36,831 nt of DNA from Verrucomicrobiota bacterium (lineage in GTDB: Bacteria; Verrucomicrobiota; Verrucomicrobiia; Opitutales; Opitutaceae), in NCBI GenBank assembly GCA_023446735.1, contig JAEXPQ010000303.1, forward strand, positions 1-36,831. Direction: 5' to 3'. The position numbers and the translations under genes are program-made. The notes under the pieces were generated by a model. The model saw only the letters and a list, made by a program, of their open reading frames with translations. It had not been told where the DNA came from and did not search any database. Below, piece after piece: positions 25,118-34,158 of this stretch; the first letter of the stretch is position 1, and the number at the start of each line of letters is the position of its first letter.

Positions 25118-26089
25118 ATGATCGAAGTCGAGCACCTCACCCGCGTCTTCCGCACCTACAAGAAGCAGCCCGGTTTCTGGGGCGGCGTGAAGGGGTTGTT
25201 CCGCCGGGAGTTCGAGGAACTCGCCGCGGCCAACGACATCAGCTTCAACATCGCCGAGGGCGAGCTCGTCGGCTTCCTCGGACCCAACGGCGCCGGCAAG
25301 ACCACCACGCTTAAGATGCTGTCCGGCCTGATTTTCCCGACCTCCGGCCGCGCCCGCGTCGGCGGCTTCGACCCCACCGAGCGCCGCAACGAATACCGCC
25401 GCATCTTCGCGCTCGTGCTCGGCCAGAAGAACCAGCTCTGGTGGGATCTGCCGGCGATCGAGTCGTTCCACCTCCTCCGCCACATCTACGGACTGCCGAA
25501 GGCGCAGTTCCAGGCGACCCTCGACGAACTCGTCGAACTCCTCCAAGTCGGCGAGAAGCTCAACACCATGGTGCGCGAACTCTCCCTCGGCGAACGCATG
25601 AAGATGGAGCTCATCGCCGCCCTGCTCCACCGCCCCCGCGTGCTCTTCCTCGACGAGCCCACCATCGGCCTCGATGTCGTCAGCCAGCGCGCCGTGCGCC
25701 GCTTCCTCGCCGACTACAACCGTCGCCACAAAGTCACCATCCTGCTCACCAGCCACTACATGGCGGACATCAAGGCGCTCTGCGACCGCGTGATCGTCAT
25801 CCACAAGGGCCGCAAGATCCACGACGGCACCATCACGGCCCTCAACGCCGCCGAGAGCCGCCAGCGCGTCATCCGCTTCCGCCCGGCCGAGGCCAACTGG
25901 CCCGCCGGCTGGCGCCCCTCCGTCGGCACCATCGCTCCGGACGAGGACGGCGCCCTGCTCGTGCACGTCCCCTCCGAGTCCGTCGTGCCGGTGTTTCAGG
26001 AAATCCTGGCCGCCGGTCCGGTCGAAGACATCACGATCCAGGAGATCCCCCTCGAGGACATCATCGCCGACCTCTTCAGCCGAAGCTGA
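25118..26089 (+). CDS. ABC-2 type transporter ATP-binding protein
   Basis: The 323-residue cytoplasmic ATPase powers a membrane exporter whose substrate is unknown. Visible motifs are Walker A (GPNGAGKTT, from about residue 55), the Q-loop (VLGQKNQLWWDLP), the signature LSLGERMKMEL, Walker B with VLFLDEPTIGLD, and the H-loop TSHYMADI. The ~25-residue insert before the first core strand (YKKQPGFWGGVKGLFRREF) and the C-terminal beta extension are typical of the uncharacterised ABC-2 subgroup annotated as COG4586. Its members normally sit beside two ABC-2 permease genes. None is present here: the next gene is an unrelated kinase 378 bases away. ATG 25118 starts directly with the first core strand (MIEVEHLTRVF). 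Confidence 0.9.
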   Translation: MIEVEHLTRVFRTYKKQPGFWGGVKGLFRREFEELAAANDISFNIAEGELVGFLGPNGAGKTTTLKMLSGLIFPTSGRARVGGFDPTERRNEYRRIFALVLGQKNQLWWDLPAIESFHLLRHIYGLPKAQFQATLDELVELLQVGEKLNTMVRELSLGERMKMELIAALLHRPRVLFLDEPTIGLDVVSQRAVRRFLADYNRRHKVTILLTSHYMADIKALCDRVIVIHKGRKIHDGTITALNAAESRQRVIRFRPAEANWPAGWRPSVGTIAPDEDGALLVHVPSESVVPVFQEILAAGPVEDITIQEIPLEDIIADLFSRS

Positions 26090-26467
26090 ATTCGTAGTCA
26101 ATCCACCGGCACAATCCGGGCGCCCCGCCGGCGCCGCGTTCGGATCGTCCCGACCGTCTTCCTGGTCCCCGGCAGAGGAGAGACGGAAGGGGCGAACAGA
26201 GAAGTGTTTGGCAGGGCAACGCCGCGACTCGGCGCCCCCAAAAACCGATGATCGGTGCGGCGCTCGGTCCTCTCGCCGAACCCTCTGTGTTCTCCGGCTT
26301 GGCCTCCGTGTCCCTTTGTCCAACTGCCGAATCGAGGGTCGACCTTCCCGGCCACCCGGCGCACGGCGGAAAACGGACGGTCCGAATTCGCGGCGTCGCC
26401 GCGGAGTCGATTTTCACCAATCCCGGTCTTGCCTCCGGTTTTACACGTCTTTCTCATCCGCGTGCGC
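26090..26467. other. Non-coding interval between the ABC ATPase and receiver-kinase genes
   Basis: No gene is supported in these 378 bases. The stretch is less GC-rich than its surroundings. A CTCTGTGTTCTC / CTCCGTGTCCCTTTG segment at about 26283-26318 resembles a degenerate CTCTGTG-type motif. A short ACCGAT-G-ATCGGT palindrome lies near 26246-26258. The kinase promoter is presumably here. Confidence 0.45.
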
Positions 26468-27751
26468 ATGAACCCCACGCCTGCACTCCCCACCATGCTC
26501 GTCGTCGACGACGATGAGGGGCCGCGCATGGCGTTGAAGATGGTCTTCAAGAGCCAGTTCAAGGTGCACACGTTCGACGATCCCGCGGCGGCGCTCGAGT
26601 TCGTGGCCGACCATGCGGTGCACGTCGCCGTCCTCGACCTGCACATCGGCGCAGCCTGCGGTCTCGAACTCCTCCGCCGTATCAAGGAAGCCGATCCCCG
26701 CATCGAGGTGGTCATGCTCACCGGCAAGGAGAGCCTCGACAGCGCCAAGCTCGCCATGCGCCGCGGCGCCTGCGACTACCTCAGCAAGCCCTTCGATCTC
26801 CAGAGCATCCGTGCCGCCGTGGGCCGGGCCCATCGGCTGCGCGCCGCGACCAACACCATCGAGGCCGGCACCGAACGCCTCAAGACCCTCACCGAGCAGC
26901 TCCAGGAGGCGTTCTCCCGCGAGGAGATGACCCGCACCGCCAACGAGATCTACGCCGGCGTCATCCACGACATCAACAACCCGCTCGCCATCATCGGCGG
27001 TTTCGTCGACGTCCTCCAGCAGCAGCTCTCCGGCACCCAGCAGCTCGAGGGCAGGGCCCTGCAGGACTTGCGGCAGCACCTCCAGACGATCGGCAAACAG
27101 GTCGGCACCTGCTGCGAGATCTCCTCCCGCTACCTGCGGTTCATGAGCCGCATCGGCCGCGGGCCGCAACGCCTCCCCGTCAACCAGACCCTTGGCGATG
27201 TCGAGCAACTGTTGCGCAACCATCCGGCGCTGAAAAACAGCCTGCTCGTCGTCGATCAGCTCGAGGAGGACGCCACCGTCGGTCTCCAGGGCGCTGAGCT
27301 CTTGCAGGCGCTCCTCAATCTCGCGGTCAACGCCCTCCAGAGCACCGACGCCCCCCAGACCATTCGGATTTCCAGCGAGCTCATCACCCGCCCGCTGCCG
27401 ACTTCCACCTACGTCGACGGACCCGAGGTCCGCTACGTTGGTCTCGACACTTTCGTCAACACCGCCCCGTTCGTCGCGATCTCGGTCACCGACCAGGGCA
27501 GCGGGATTCCGCCCCACGTGCTCCCGCGCATCTTCGATACCTATTTCACGACGAAGGAGCCCGGCCGCGGCACCGGTCTTGGGCTTTCGATCGTGGCCCG
27601 GCTGGTTCGCTCCGCCCACGGTCACATCCGCGTCAACACCGAGGTCGGGCGCGGCACCGTGATGACGATGATCCTGCCCGCGGAACGCGGCGCGCCCCCG
27701 CAGTTCGACCTCGATCCGTTCGCGGCCCCCGAGTCCCGCGCGGAACCCTGA
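26468..27751 (+). CDS. Soluble hybrid: response-regulator receiver fused to histidine kinase
   Basis: The 427-residue protein has an N-terminal receiver domain (acidic pair in VVDDDEGP, phospho-acceptor Asp57 in VLDLHIG, Thr in MLTGKES, Lys in YLSKPFD). A coiled-coil-like linker (~125-155) follows, then a dimerisation domain with the phospho-acceptor His167 in VIHDINNPLAIIGGF and an ATPase domain (N-box NLAVNALQS, DQGSGIPPHVL, GRGTGLGLSIVARLV). No membrane segment or PAS domain is seen. It therefore probably receives a phosphate from another kinase or senses an internal partner and adjusts its own kinase activity. No partner output regulator is adjacent, so it is an orphan here. ATG 26468 is the first start compatible with the receiver domain. 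Confidence 0.9.
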   Translation: MNPTPALPTMLVVDDDEGPRMALKMVFKSQFKVHTFDDPAAALEFVADHAVHVAVLDLHIGAACGLELLRRIKEADPRIEVVMLTGKESLDSAKLAMRRGACDYLSKPFDLQSIRAAVGRAHRLRAATNTIEAGTERLKTLTEQLQEAFSREEMTRTANEIYAGVIHDINNPLAIIGGFVDVLQQQLSGTQQLEGRALQDLRQHLQTIGKQVGTCCEISSRYLRFMSRIGRGPQRLPVNQTLGDVEQLLRNHPALKNSLLVVDQLEEDATVGLQGAELLQALLNLAVNALQSTDAPQTIRISSELITRPLPTSTYVDGPEVRYVGLDTFVNTAPFVAISVTDQGSGIPPHVLPRIFDTYFTTKEPGRGTGLGLSIVARLVRSAHGHIRVNTEVGRGTVMTMILPAERGAPPQFDLDPFAAPESRAEP

Positions 27752-27807
27752 GCGCCCCCGCGCTTTTCTAGTTCGCCTCCCGGCCCCCGAGCTTCTGTCC
27801 TCGCGCC

Positions 27808-29142
27808 GTGGACTGGTTCATCCCTCTCGCCTCCGCCGCCTGCGGCGCCGTCTTCGTCTGGCTCTACCTCCGCGCCCGGGAGTCCGCGCTCGTCGCCCGA
27901 CTCGCCGCCACCGAGGCCCAGCTCGTGGAAACCCGCGCCGCCCGCGAGTCCGACCGCGCCGAGCTCGACCGGCTCCGCAGCCTCGCCGCCGAGCGAGAGA
28001 CCGCCGCCGCGCGCCTCGCCGCCACGCTGGATTCCGAGCGCCAGGCCTCCATGGAGAAGCTTGCGGCCTTGCAGGACGCCCAGGCCCGCCTCTCGGACGC
28101 GTTCAAGGCCCTCTCCGCCGATGCGCTCAAGCACAACAACGAGTCCTTCCTGAAGCTCGCGCAGACCGCCCTCGCGCAGTTCCAGGAAGGCGCCCGCGGC
28201 GATCTCGACAAACGCCAGCAGGCCATCGACTCGCTGGTGAAACCCATCCGCGACTCGCTCGAGAAGGTCGATGTCCGCATCGGCGAGATCGAGAAGACCC
28301 GCGCCTCCGCCTACTCCGCCCTCTCCGAACAGCTCAAGTCCCTCGCGACCGCCCAGGGCACGCTCCAGTCCGAGACCACCCGCCTCGCCACCGCCCTCAG
28401 CGGTACCCGTACCGCCGGTACGTGGGGCGAGCTCCAGCTTCGCCGGGTCGTCGAGCTCGCCGGCATGGTCGAATACTGCGATTTCTCCGTGCAGGAGGTC
28501 TCCGGCGGGTTGCGGCCCGACCTCGTCGTCCGCCTGCCCCGCGGCCAGATCATCGCCGTCGACGCCAAGGCGCCGACCGACGCCTTCCGCGAGGCGGCCG
28601 CGGCCGCCGATCCGGCCGTCCGCTCGTCCAAGCTCTCCGAACACGCGGCCAAGGTCGCCGGCCACATCAAGGCCCTCGCCGATCGCGCCTACTGGGAGCA
28701 GTTCACCCCCTCGCCGGAGTTTGTCGTGCTCTTCCTCCCCGGCGACCAGTTCCTCGCCGCCGCCCTCGAGGCCGACCCGGCCATCGTCGACCGCGGAATC
28801 AACAACCGCGTGCTCCTCGCCACGCCTTCGACGCTCGTCGCCCTCCTCAAGGCCGCCGCCTACGGTTGGCGTCAGGAGGCCGTGTCGCAGAACGCCGAGG
28901 AGATCGCCAAGCTCGGCCGCGAGCTCTACGACCGCATCGTCACCTTCGCCGAGCATCTGGAGAAGATGCAGCGCGGCCTCGAGCAGGCCACCGGCGCCTT
29001 CAACAAGGCCGTCGGCTCCTTCGAAAGCTCGCTGCTTCCCGGCGCGCGCAAGTTCACCGAACTCGGCGCCCGCGGCGCCAAGGACCTGCCCGCCCTGCCC
29101 GGCGTCGACACCGCCGTGCGCGATCTCACCCGGCGCAGTTGA
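27808..29142 (+). CDS. rmuC: DNA recombination protein RmuC
   Basis: The 444-residue protein starts with one membrane-anchor-like segment (WFIPLASAACGAVFVWLYLR), then a long coiled coil (~25-180) and the conserved RmuC nuclease-like core. Core landmarks are GTWGELQLRRVVELAGM, RPDLVVRLPRGQIIAVDAK (with the PD-(D/E)XK-like D..DAK), FVVLFLPGDQFLAAAL and NRVLLATPSTLVALLKAAAYGWRQE. RmuC limits DNA inversions at short inverted repeats and is a suspected nuclease acting on DNA structures. The length fits the family. The start is GTG 27808, directly before the membrane segment. It follows the kinase gene by 56 bases and may share its transcript. Confidence 0.92.
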   Translation: MDWFIPLASAACGAVFVWLYLRARESALVARLAATEAQLVETRAARESDRAELDRLRSLAAERETAAARLAATLDSERQASMEKLAALQDAQARLSDAFKALSADALKHNNESFLKLAQTALAQFQEGARGDLDKRQQAIDSLVKPIRDSLEKVDVRIGEIEKTRASAYSALSEQLKSLATAQGTLQSETTRLATALSGTRTAGTWGELQLRRVVELAGMVEYCDFSVQEVSGGLRPDLVVRLPRGQIIAVDAKAPTDAFREAAAAADPAVRSSKLSEHAAKVAGHIKALADRAYWEQFTPSPEFVVLFLPGDQFLAAALEADPAIVDRGINNRVLLATPSTLVALLKAAAYGWRQEAVSQNAEEIAKLGRELYDRIVTFAEHLEKMQRGLEQATGAFNKAVGSFESSLLPGARKFTELGARGAKDLPALPGVDTAVRDLTRRS

Positions 29143-29197
29143 CGCTGCGGCTCCCGGGGCGCCGACGTGTCCCGCCATCACCGCAGATCGTCATCGT

Positions 29198-29581
29198 TCA
29201 ATGCCGCACCGGCCAGAAGGTGTGCGGCGTGAACACCACCCCCCGCGGCACCTTGTCCATCGGACCGAAACGCGCGCTCACGCCGACCGGCCCGAAACTC
29301 TGATCTTCGGCGAGAAACCGCACGCTCACCGTCGTGCGATCGGGGAAGAATCCGTGCCGGGTCACGGGCAACGTCACCTCGATCGGTGTGTGTCCGACCA
29401 CGCGGCCCTGCACGCTCACAAGCGCACCGCTCGGCCGGGACTCGATCCGCACCCGCGCCTCCCCGGTGGGGTCCTCCACCGGCGCAAGCGTGCCCGTCGG
29501 CCAGGATTGATTCCCTGCCACGCAGCCGCCCAGGCAGAGCGCCGCCGCCATCCCGATGCCGATGAGGATTCGATTGTTCAT
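29198..29581 (-). CDS. Small lipoprotein with PEGA-like domain
   Basis: The 127-residue protein has a lipoprotein signal (NNRILIGIGMAAALCLGGC). The lipobox LGGC puts the lipidated Cys near residue 19-20, so the mature protein should be membrane-anchored outside the cytoplasm. The body (RVRIESRPSGALVSVQGRVV, GHTPIEVTLP) matches the PEGA pattern, a small beta domain in surface proteins, extended by TVSVRFLAEDQSFGP. The function is unknown. ATG 29581 is chosen because the signal begins at once; the longer upstream frame is Arg/Gly-rich. It is convergent with rmuC and divergent from the glycosidase gene. Confidence 0.75.
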   Translation of the reverse strand: MNNRILIGIGMAAALCLGGCVAGNQSWPTGTLAPVEDPTGEARVRIESRPSGALVSVQGRVVGHTPIEVTLPVTRHGFFPDRTTVSVRFLAEDQSFGPVGVSARFGPMDKVPRGVVFTPHTFWPVRH

Positions 29582-29870
29582 GCCCGACAAGCCGACGACC
29601 TGAACAAGACGCAGGCGCTCCGCGCAAGCACCAAGCGTGACCCTTCGCCCCCGGCGCCGCTCCGTCGCGCGAAACGAACTCCCCAACTTTACCGCGCCTT
29701 CACCGCCGCGCGGCCGCTCCGGGCCTTCTTCCCCGGTGCCGCGCACGCCGCCACAACCGACGACTCCGCCGAACGCGCCCTTGTCGTGCGAATTTGTCCG
29801 CTCCACGCCTTGCCCCGCGGCCACGAGAACGGAACAGTCGGGTCCGTCTCCACGTTTCGACTCCCCCGCC

Positions 29871-31946
29871 ATGGTCCTTCGCCGCCTCCTTTCCCTCACG
29901 TTCGCCTTGTGGTTGCCCGCCCTCGCGGCGGCGCGACCAGTCGAATTCTCGTTCGTGCTCAAACCCACCGCGGGCAATCCGTTCGCCCGCGCCATCTGGG
30001 CCGAGGTCGCCACTCCCGACGACCGCACGCTGCTCCTGCCGGCCTTCTACGCCCAAGGTGACACCTGGACGGTCCGCGCCCGGGCCACCGCCGCCGGCGA
30101 CTACCGACTCGGGGCGGTCACGGAGACCACCGACACCGGCCGCGTCGCCCGCCCGGCGCGAGTGGCCGATCCCGCGCCGATCACGGTCACCCGCCCGGCC
30201 GACCCGCGCGGCAACATCGTGGTCGACCCGCGCAACCCGCGCCGCTTCGCCCACGCCGATGGCACGCCCTACTTCCCGCTCGGCGCCAACCTCGCCTGGC
30301 CCGAGGGGCCGCGCGCGCCATTCTACCGCGAGTCGTTCGCCCGTCTCCGGGAAGCTGGGATGAATTGGTCGCGGGTCTGGATGTGTCATTGGGGCGGCAC
30401 CAACCTCGACTGGACCGAGCACGATCTTGCCCCCTCGCCTGCGCCCGGCTCGCTCCATCCGCAGGTCGCCGCCTACTGGGACGACATCGTCGCGGCTGCC
30501 GAGGAGAACGACATCCATTTCCAGATGGTCTTCCAGCACCACGGCCAGCTCAGCACCGGTGCCAACGCGAACTGGGAGTTCAACCCGTGGAACGCCGCCA
30601 ACGGCGGCTTCCTCCGCTCGCCGGTCGCCTTCTTCTCCGACCCGCAGGCCCGCGCGCTCACGAAACAGAAATATCGTTACATCGTCGCCCGCTGGGGCTA
30701 CTCCACCGCCGTCATGGCCTGGGAACTCTTCAACGAGGCGATGTGGACCGACGCCCGCAACGGCACCGCCGCCGACAATGCCGCCATCGCATCCTGGCAC
30801 GCCGAGATGGCCGATTTCGTCCGCAGCGTCGACGTTTACGGGCACCTCGTCACCACCAGCGACGACTACCTCCACGAACCGCTCTACGCGAAGATGGATT
30901 ACCTCCAGCCCCATCTCTACGCGAGCCACCTCCTGCCCTCCGCGCGCTTCATCGAACTGCCCGTCTCCGGCCCGATCCGCCCGGTCTTCTACGGCGAAGC
31001 CGGAGAGGACAACGAACCACGCCTCGTCACCGGCCCCCGCCGAGGCGGCGCCCTCACGCTGCCGATCGTCTGGTCCAGCCTGATGGCCGACCACGCCGCC
31101 CCCGCCCAGTATTGGTACACTACCGACGCGATGCGCAACGGGCTGCTGCCCCAGTTCGCCACCCTCGTCCGCTTCGCCCGCGCCGCCGGAATCGACCGGC
31201 GTGCCGATCTCGCCGCCTTCACCGCCGTGGTCGAGTCGAGCGAGCAGATGCCCCTGGTCATCCAGCCCGCGCTCAACTGGCGCCAGGGCGCCGGCCCCGC
31301 CGTCGCCGTGCCGCTGGACGGCCGCGAACCCGCCGAGGTCGCCGCCATCCCGCGCCACTTCGTCAACGCCGACCCCGCGTCCGGCCAGCGCTACCCCGGC
31401 CGCGTGACGCTCCGGCTCGACTACCCGCGCGACGCCACCGCCACGGTCCGCATCGCCGGCCATGGGCGCGACGGCGCCTCGCTCCGCCTCGCGCTCGACG
31501 GCGCCACCGTCGCCGAACACCGCTGGCCTGCGACCGCCGACGGACAGCCCGACGCGACCGCGGCGGAGTGGAAAGTCCCCGTTTCCGCCGGTAAGCACAC
31601 GCTGGTGCTCGAGAACCCGCACGGACGCGACTGGTTCGAACTGGCCGGTATCGACACCGGCCTCACTTGTTCCCCGCTCGCGGCAGTCGGCCGCCGGGCT
31701 CCCGATCTCCTTTGCCTCTGGCTCTGGCATCGCGAGGGCGTCTACCGCCCCGACGGCGCCACGCCGGTCGCCGGTCAGCTCCTTCTGCCGGATGTCCCCG
31801 CCGGCAGCTGGCGCCTCACGTGGTGGAACCTTGAGGGCGGCGAAGCGCAGCCGACCTCCGAGCTGGACCACGTCGGCGGCACCCTCCGCCTGCCTACCCC
31901 GCCCATCGGCCGCCACGGCGCCGTGACGCTCGAACGCCTGCGCTGA
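29871..31946 (+). CDS. Secreted DUF5060 / GH5-like glycoside hydrolase
   Basis: The 691-residue exported protein has a signal peptide (MVLRRLLSLTFALWLPALAA) and an N-terminal DUF5060-like beta domain (~25-110, VEFSFVLKPTAGNPF). Next comes a (beta/alpha)8 barrel of the GH5/DUF4038 type (~125-480), containing FPLGANLAWPEG, MNWSRVWMCHWGG and QMVFQHHGQ. The likely acid/base is Glu289 in WELFNEAMWTD and the likely nucleophile Glu376 in PVFYGEAGEDNE. A C-terminal beta region follows (LRLDYPRDATATVRIAGHG, LVLENPHGRDWFELAGID). The substrate is not clear; related enzymes act on beta-glucans or mannans. Unlike the exported enzymes of the central island it has no CTD and no Ig-like repeats. ATG 29871 directly precedes the signal peptide. 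Confidence 0.82.
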   Translation: MVLRRLLSLTFALWLPALAAARPVEFSFVLKPTAGNPFARAIWAEVATPDDRTLLLPAFYAQGDTWTVRARATAAGDYRLGAVTETTDTGRVARPARVADPAPITVTRPADPRGNIVVDPRNPRRFAHADGTPYFPLGANLAWPEGPRAPFYRESFARLREAGMNWSRVWMCHWGGTNLDWTEHDLAPSPAPGSLHPQVAAYWDDIVAAAEENDIHFQMVFQHHGQLSTGANANWEFNPWNAANGGFLRSPVAFFSDPQARALTKQKYRYIVARWGYSTAVMAWELFNEAMWTDARNGTAADNAAIASWHAEMADFVRSVDVYGHLVTTSDDYLHEPLYAKMDYLQPHLYASHLLPSARFIELPVSGPIRPVFYGEAGEDNEPRLVTGPRRGGALTLPIVWSSLMADHAAPAQYWYTTDAMRNGLLPQFATLVRFARAAGIDRRADLAAFTAVVESSEQMPLVIQPALNWRQGAGPAVAVPLDGREPAEVAAIPRHFVNADPASGQRYPGRVTLRLDYPRDATATVRIAGHGRDGASLRLALDGATVAEHRWPATADGQPDATAAEWKVPVSAGKHTLVLENPHGRDWFELAGIDTGLTCSPLAAVGRRAPDLLCLWLWHREGVYRPDGATPVAGQLLLPDVPAGSWRLTWWNLEGGEAQPTSELDHVGGTLRLPTPPIGRHGAVTLERLR

Positions 31947-31956
31947 AGCAGCGCGG

Positions 31957-31979
31957 CCTCCGTGCCGCGACAACGGAGG
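31957..31979 (+). terminator. Weak hairpin after the glycosidase gene
   Basis: CCTCCGT and ACGGAGG form a 7-bp stem with a 9-base loop, 10 bases after the stop, between two convergent genes. There is no T-run. The rest of the gap to 32214 shows nothing recognisable. Confidence 0.3.
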
Positions 31980-32214
31980 GCCCTCGGCAACAAGCCGACC
32001 GGCCTCCGCCACGCGGAATATCTGCGTATCCGTACCCCAGAGCCATGTTGGCCCGTACACCCTGCGCCCGCGGCCGAAAGCGCACGCCGCTCCGGAGCGA
32101 ACCTCGCCGGGACCTCGATCGGTCCCACCTGGGCGAGAGCCGCAGCGGCCTTCGCCGCGAGCGGACGATCCGGAGGGGCGCCCGTCCCTCGACGTTCGCC
32201 CCTCGTCGGCCCCA

Positions 32215-32862
32215 TCAGTCCGCGTCCTCGGCGAGCAACTTGAACGCCGTCGCCGCGACCGCACCGCCGGCGAGATTCGCCACCAGGAAGATCCAGATGC
32301 TGTTCCAGGCCGAGAGTCCCATCAAGGTGATGCCCAGCGCCACGGCGGGATTGAATGCTCCACCCGAGATCGAGCCCACCGAATACGCGCCCACGAGCAC
32401 CGTGAAGCCGATCGCCAGACCGTAGAACGAGTTGCCCGCGGTGCCCTTGGCCGTGGCCGCATTGAGCACGACCCACACGAGCGCGAAGGTGAAGAGGAAC
32501 TCCACCAGGAGCGCCGGGCCCACGTCCGGCTTCTTCTGCGCCAGCTCGAGGACGAGGGAGGCCAGCACGTTGTCCGGCTTCAGGTACTTCACCGTCGCCG
32601 CCGCCACCGCCGCCGCCGCCAGCTGCGCGATCCAGTAGGGCACAACCTCCTTCGCCGCGCACTTGCCGCGGAGAAAGACGCCCAGCGTGACCGCCGGGTT
32701 GAAGTGCCCGCCCGAGATGTGCCCGCCGGCGAAGATCATGACCGCCAGCACCGAGCCGATCGCCAGCGGCGCCATGGCGCCCGCACCGGGGGCGATCACG
32801 GTCATGCCGATCGTGAACACGAGGAAGAACGTGCCGATGAATTCAACGAGTGGTTTCTTCAT
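32215..32862 (-). CDS. Aquaporin family (MIP) channel
   Basis: The 215-residue membrane protein has six predicted transmembrane helices and the two half-helix signatures of the family, GGHFNPAVTLGV and GGAFNPAVALGI. Both NPA motifs are intact. The protein starts MKKPLVEFIGTFFLVFTIGM, the usual first helix. It should let water, or a small neutral solute, cross the inner membrane. The short length suits a water-type aquaporin more than a longer glycerol facilitator, but the pore residues were not modelled. ATG 32862 is chosen because the first helix follows directly; the longer upstream frame is Arg/Gly-rich. The gene stands alone between a convergent glycosidase gene and a divergent tyrA operon. 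Confidence 0.93.
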   Translation of the reverse strand: MKKPLVEFIGTFFLVFTIGMTVIAPGAGAMAPLAIGSVLAVMIFAGGHISGGHFNPAVTLGVFLRGKCAAKEVVPYWIAQLAAAAVAAATVKYLKPDNVLASLVLELAQKKPDVGPALLVEFLFTFALVWVVLNAATAKGTAGNSFYGLAIGFTVLVGAYSVGSISGGAFNPAVALGITLMGLSAWNSIWIFLVANLAGGAVAATAFKLLAEDAD

Positions 32863-33294
32863 GATGGATGGTAGCAACGTAACACGCGGCAATTCGCAGG
32901 AGTTGGTAGGTTTGCCTCTCGGTGCCGCGGCGCCGATCGCCGCCAACGCGCCCCGACACCGCCGCGCAGTCTCCCCGTCCCCGCCTCCGAGTCGAGCCGT
33001 GAGTCTCCGCACCTCCTCACGCCCGCATCACGTCGGTTCATTCCCGTCGAATCCCAGAACCTCGCCGTAGCCCGGCGCCTGCTCGGGCGTTCGCTTCGGA
33101 GAAGGTCCCATCCCGGATCTCACGCCACTTCGAGGAATTCCGGGGCTACTTGCGTCAGAACGCATCATCGCCGGGCCGCTTCGTCCGAACGCCGGCCGGA
33201 CGAAGACTCGGGGCGGGCGCAACCGCGGGGAAGCGAGACTTCGCCCCGGTGAATGGCTGGACATTGCCCCACCGGCCTTTTTGCTCGGCCCCTT
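32863..33294. other. Divergent intergenic region between the aquaporin gene and the tyrA operon
   Basis: These 432 bases carry no supported gene. They must contain the promoters of both divergent units, but no confident -35/-10 pair could be assigned. In the tyrA frame an ATG at 33253 would add 14 residues. Confidence 0.5.
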
Positions 33295-34158
33295 GTGGTA
33301 GAACAGCTCACCATTCTCGCGCCCGGCCTGCTGGGCGCCTCCGTCGCGATGGCGGCCCGCCGGTTCGGCGTGGCCCGGCGCATCGTCGTCTGGGCGCGCC
33401 GCCCGGAAGTCCGCGTCCAACTCGAAACGTCGCCCTGGTGCGACGCCGTGTGCGCCACGCCCGAGGAGGCCGCCCGCGGTGCGGCACTGGTCGTGATCTG
33501 CGCGCCGGTTGAGAACATCCCGCCCCTCGCCGCCGCCATCCGCCCCCATCTCGGGGCCGGCTCGATCGTCACCGATGTCGGCAGCGTGAAGGGCGAACTC
33601 TGCCGCCACGCCTCCGCGCCGTACTCCGCCGACGGCTCGGGGCCGGTTTTCATCGGCTCCCACCCGATGGCCGGCTCCGAGAAATGCGGCCACGAGGCGG
33701 GCTGCGCCGAGCTGTTCCAGGGGCGTTCCTGCTTCGTCACCCCGTTCGACCACACTCCGTCGGCCGCCGTGGAGACGCTCGTGCGATTCTGGCGCGCGCT
33801 CGGCTGCGAGGTCGTGACCATGCACCCCGACCGGCACGACGAGATCGTCGCCCACGTCTCCCACCTGCCGCACCTCGCCGCCGCCTGCATGTGCGCGCTG
33901 CTTGCCGGCAAGCCCAACGACTGGCGCAACCTCGCCGGCCCCGGCCTGCGCGACACCACCCGCGTGGCCTCCGGCGATCCGAAGCTCTGGCGCGGCATCC
34001 TCCACGAAAACCGCGACGAGGTCCTGCGGGCGCTCCGCGCCTATCAGGACGAGCTGCAGGCCCTCCACGCCGCCCTGGCCAACCGCAACGACCTCGAGCT
34101 GCTCGCGATCCTCGAACGCGGCAAAGCTTGGCGCGACAAACTCCGCCTGGCCCCATGA
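33295..34158 (+). CDS. tyrA: Prephenate dehydrogenase
   Basis: The 287-residue cytoplasmic enzyme oxidatively decarboxylates prephenate to 4-hydroxyphenylpyruvate on the tyrosine route. The N-terminal Rossmann fold opens with LTILAPGLLGASVAMAARR and continues with VVICAPVENIP and IVTDVGSVKGEL. The catalytic-site segments GSHPMAGSEKCG and HVSHLPHLAAA follow. The C-terminal helical dimerisation part contains GPGLRDTTRVASGDPKLW. GTG 33295 is favoured because family-like sequence begins immediately; ATG 33253 would add an atypical extension. The stop overlaps the aroA start (ATGA), which indicates translational coupling in a tyrA-aroA-cmk-plsC operon. No regulatory ACT domain is attached, so feedback control by that route is not expected. 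Confidence 0.9.
   Translation: MVEQLTILAPGLLGASVAMAARRFGVARRIVVWARRPEVRVQLETSPWCDAVCATPEEAARGAALVVICAPVENIPPLAAAIRPHLGAGSIVTDVGSVKGELCRHASAPYSADGSGPVFIGSHPMAGSEKCGHEAGCAELFQGRSCFVTPFDHTPSAAVETLVRFWRALGCEVVTMHPDRHDEIVAHVSHLPHLAAACMCALLAGKPNDWRNLAGPGLRDTTRVASGDPKLWRGILHENRDEVLRALRAYQDELQALHAALANRNDLELLAILERGKAWRDKLRLAP

Noticed and set aside
29637..29870. Upstream extension of the glycosidase frame (start at 29637)
   Set aside because: The extra 78 residues are Arg/Pro/Ser-rich and would bury the signal peptide. ATG 29871 is directly followed by a typical signal.
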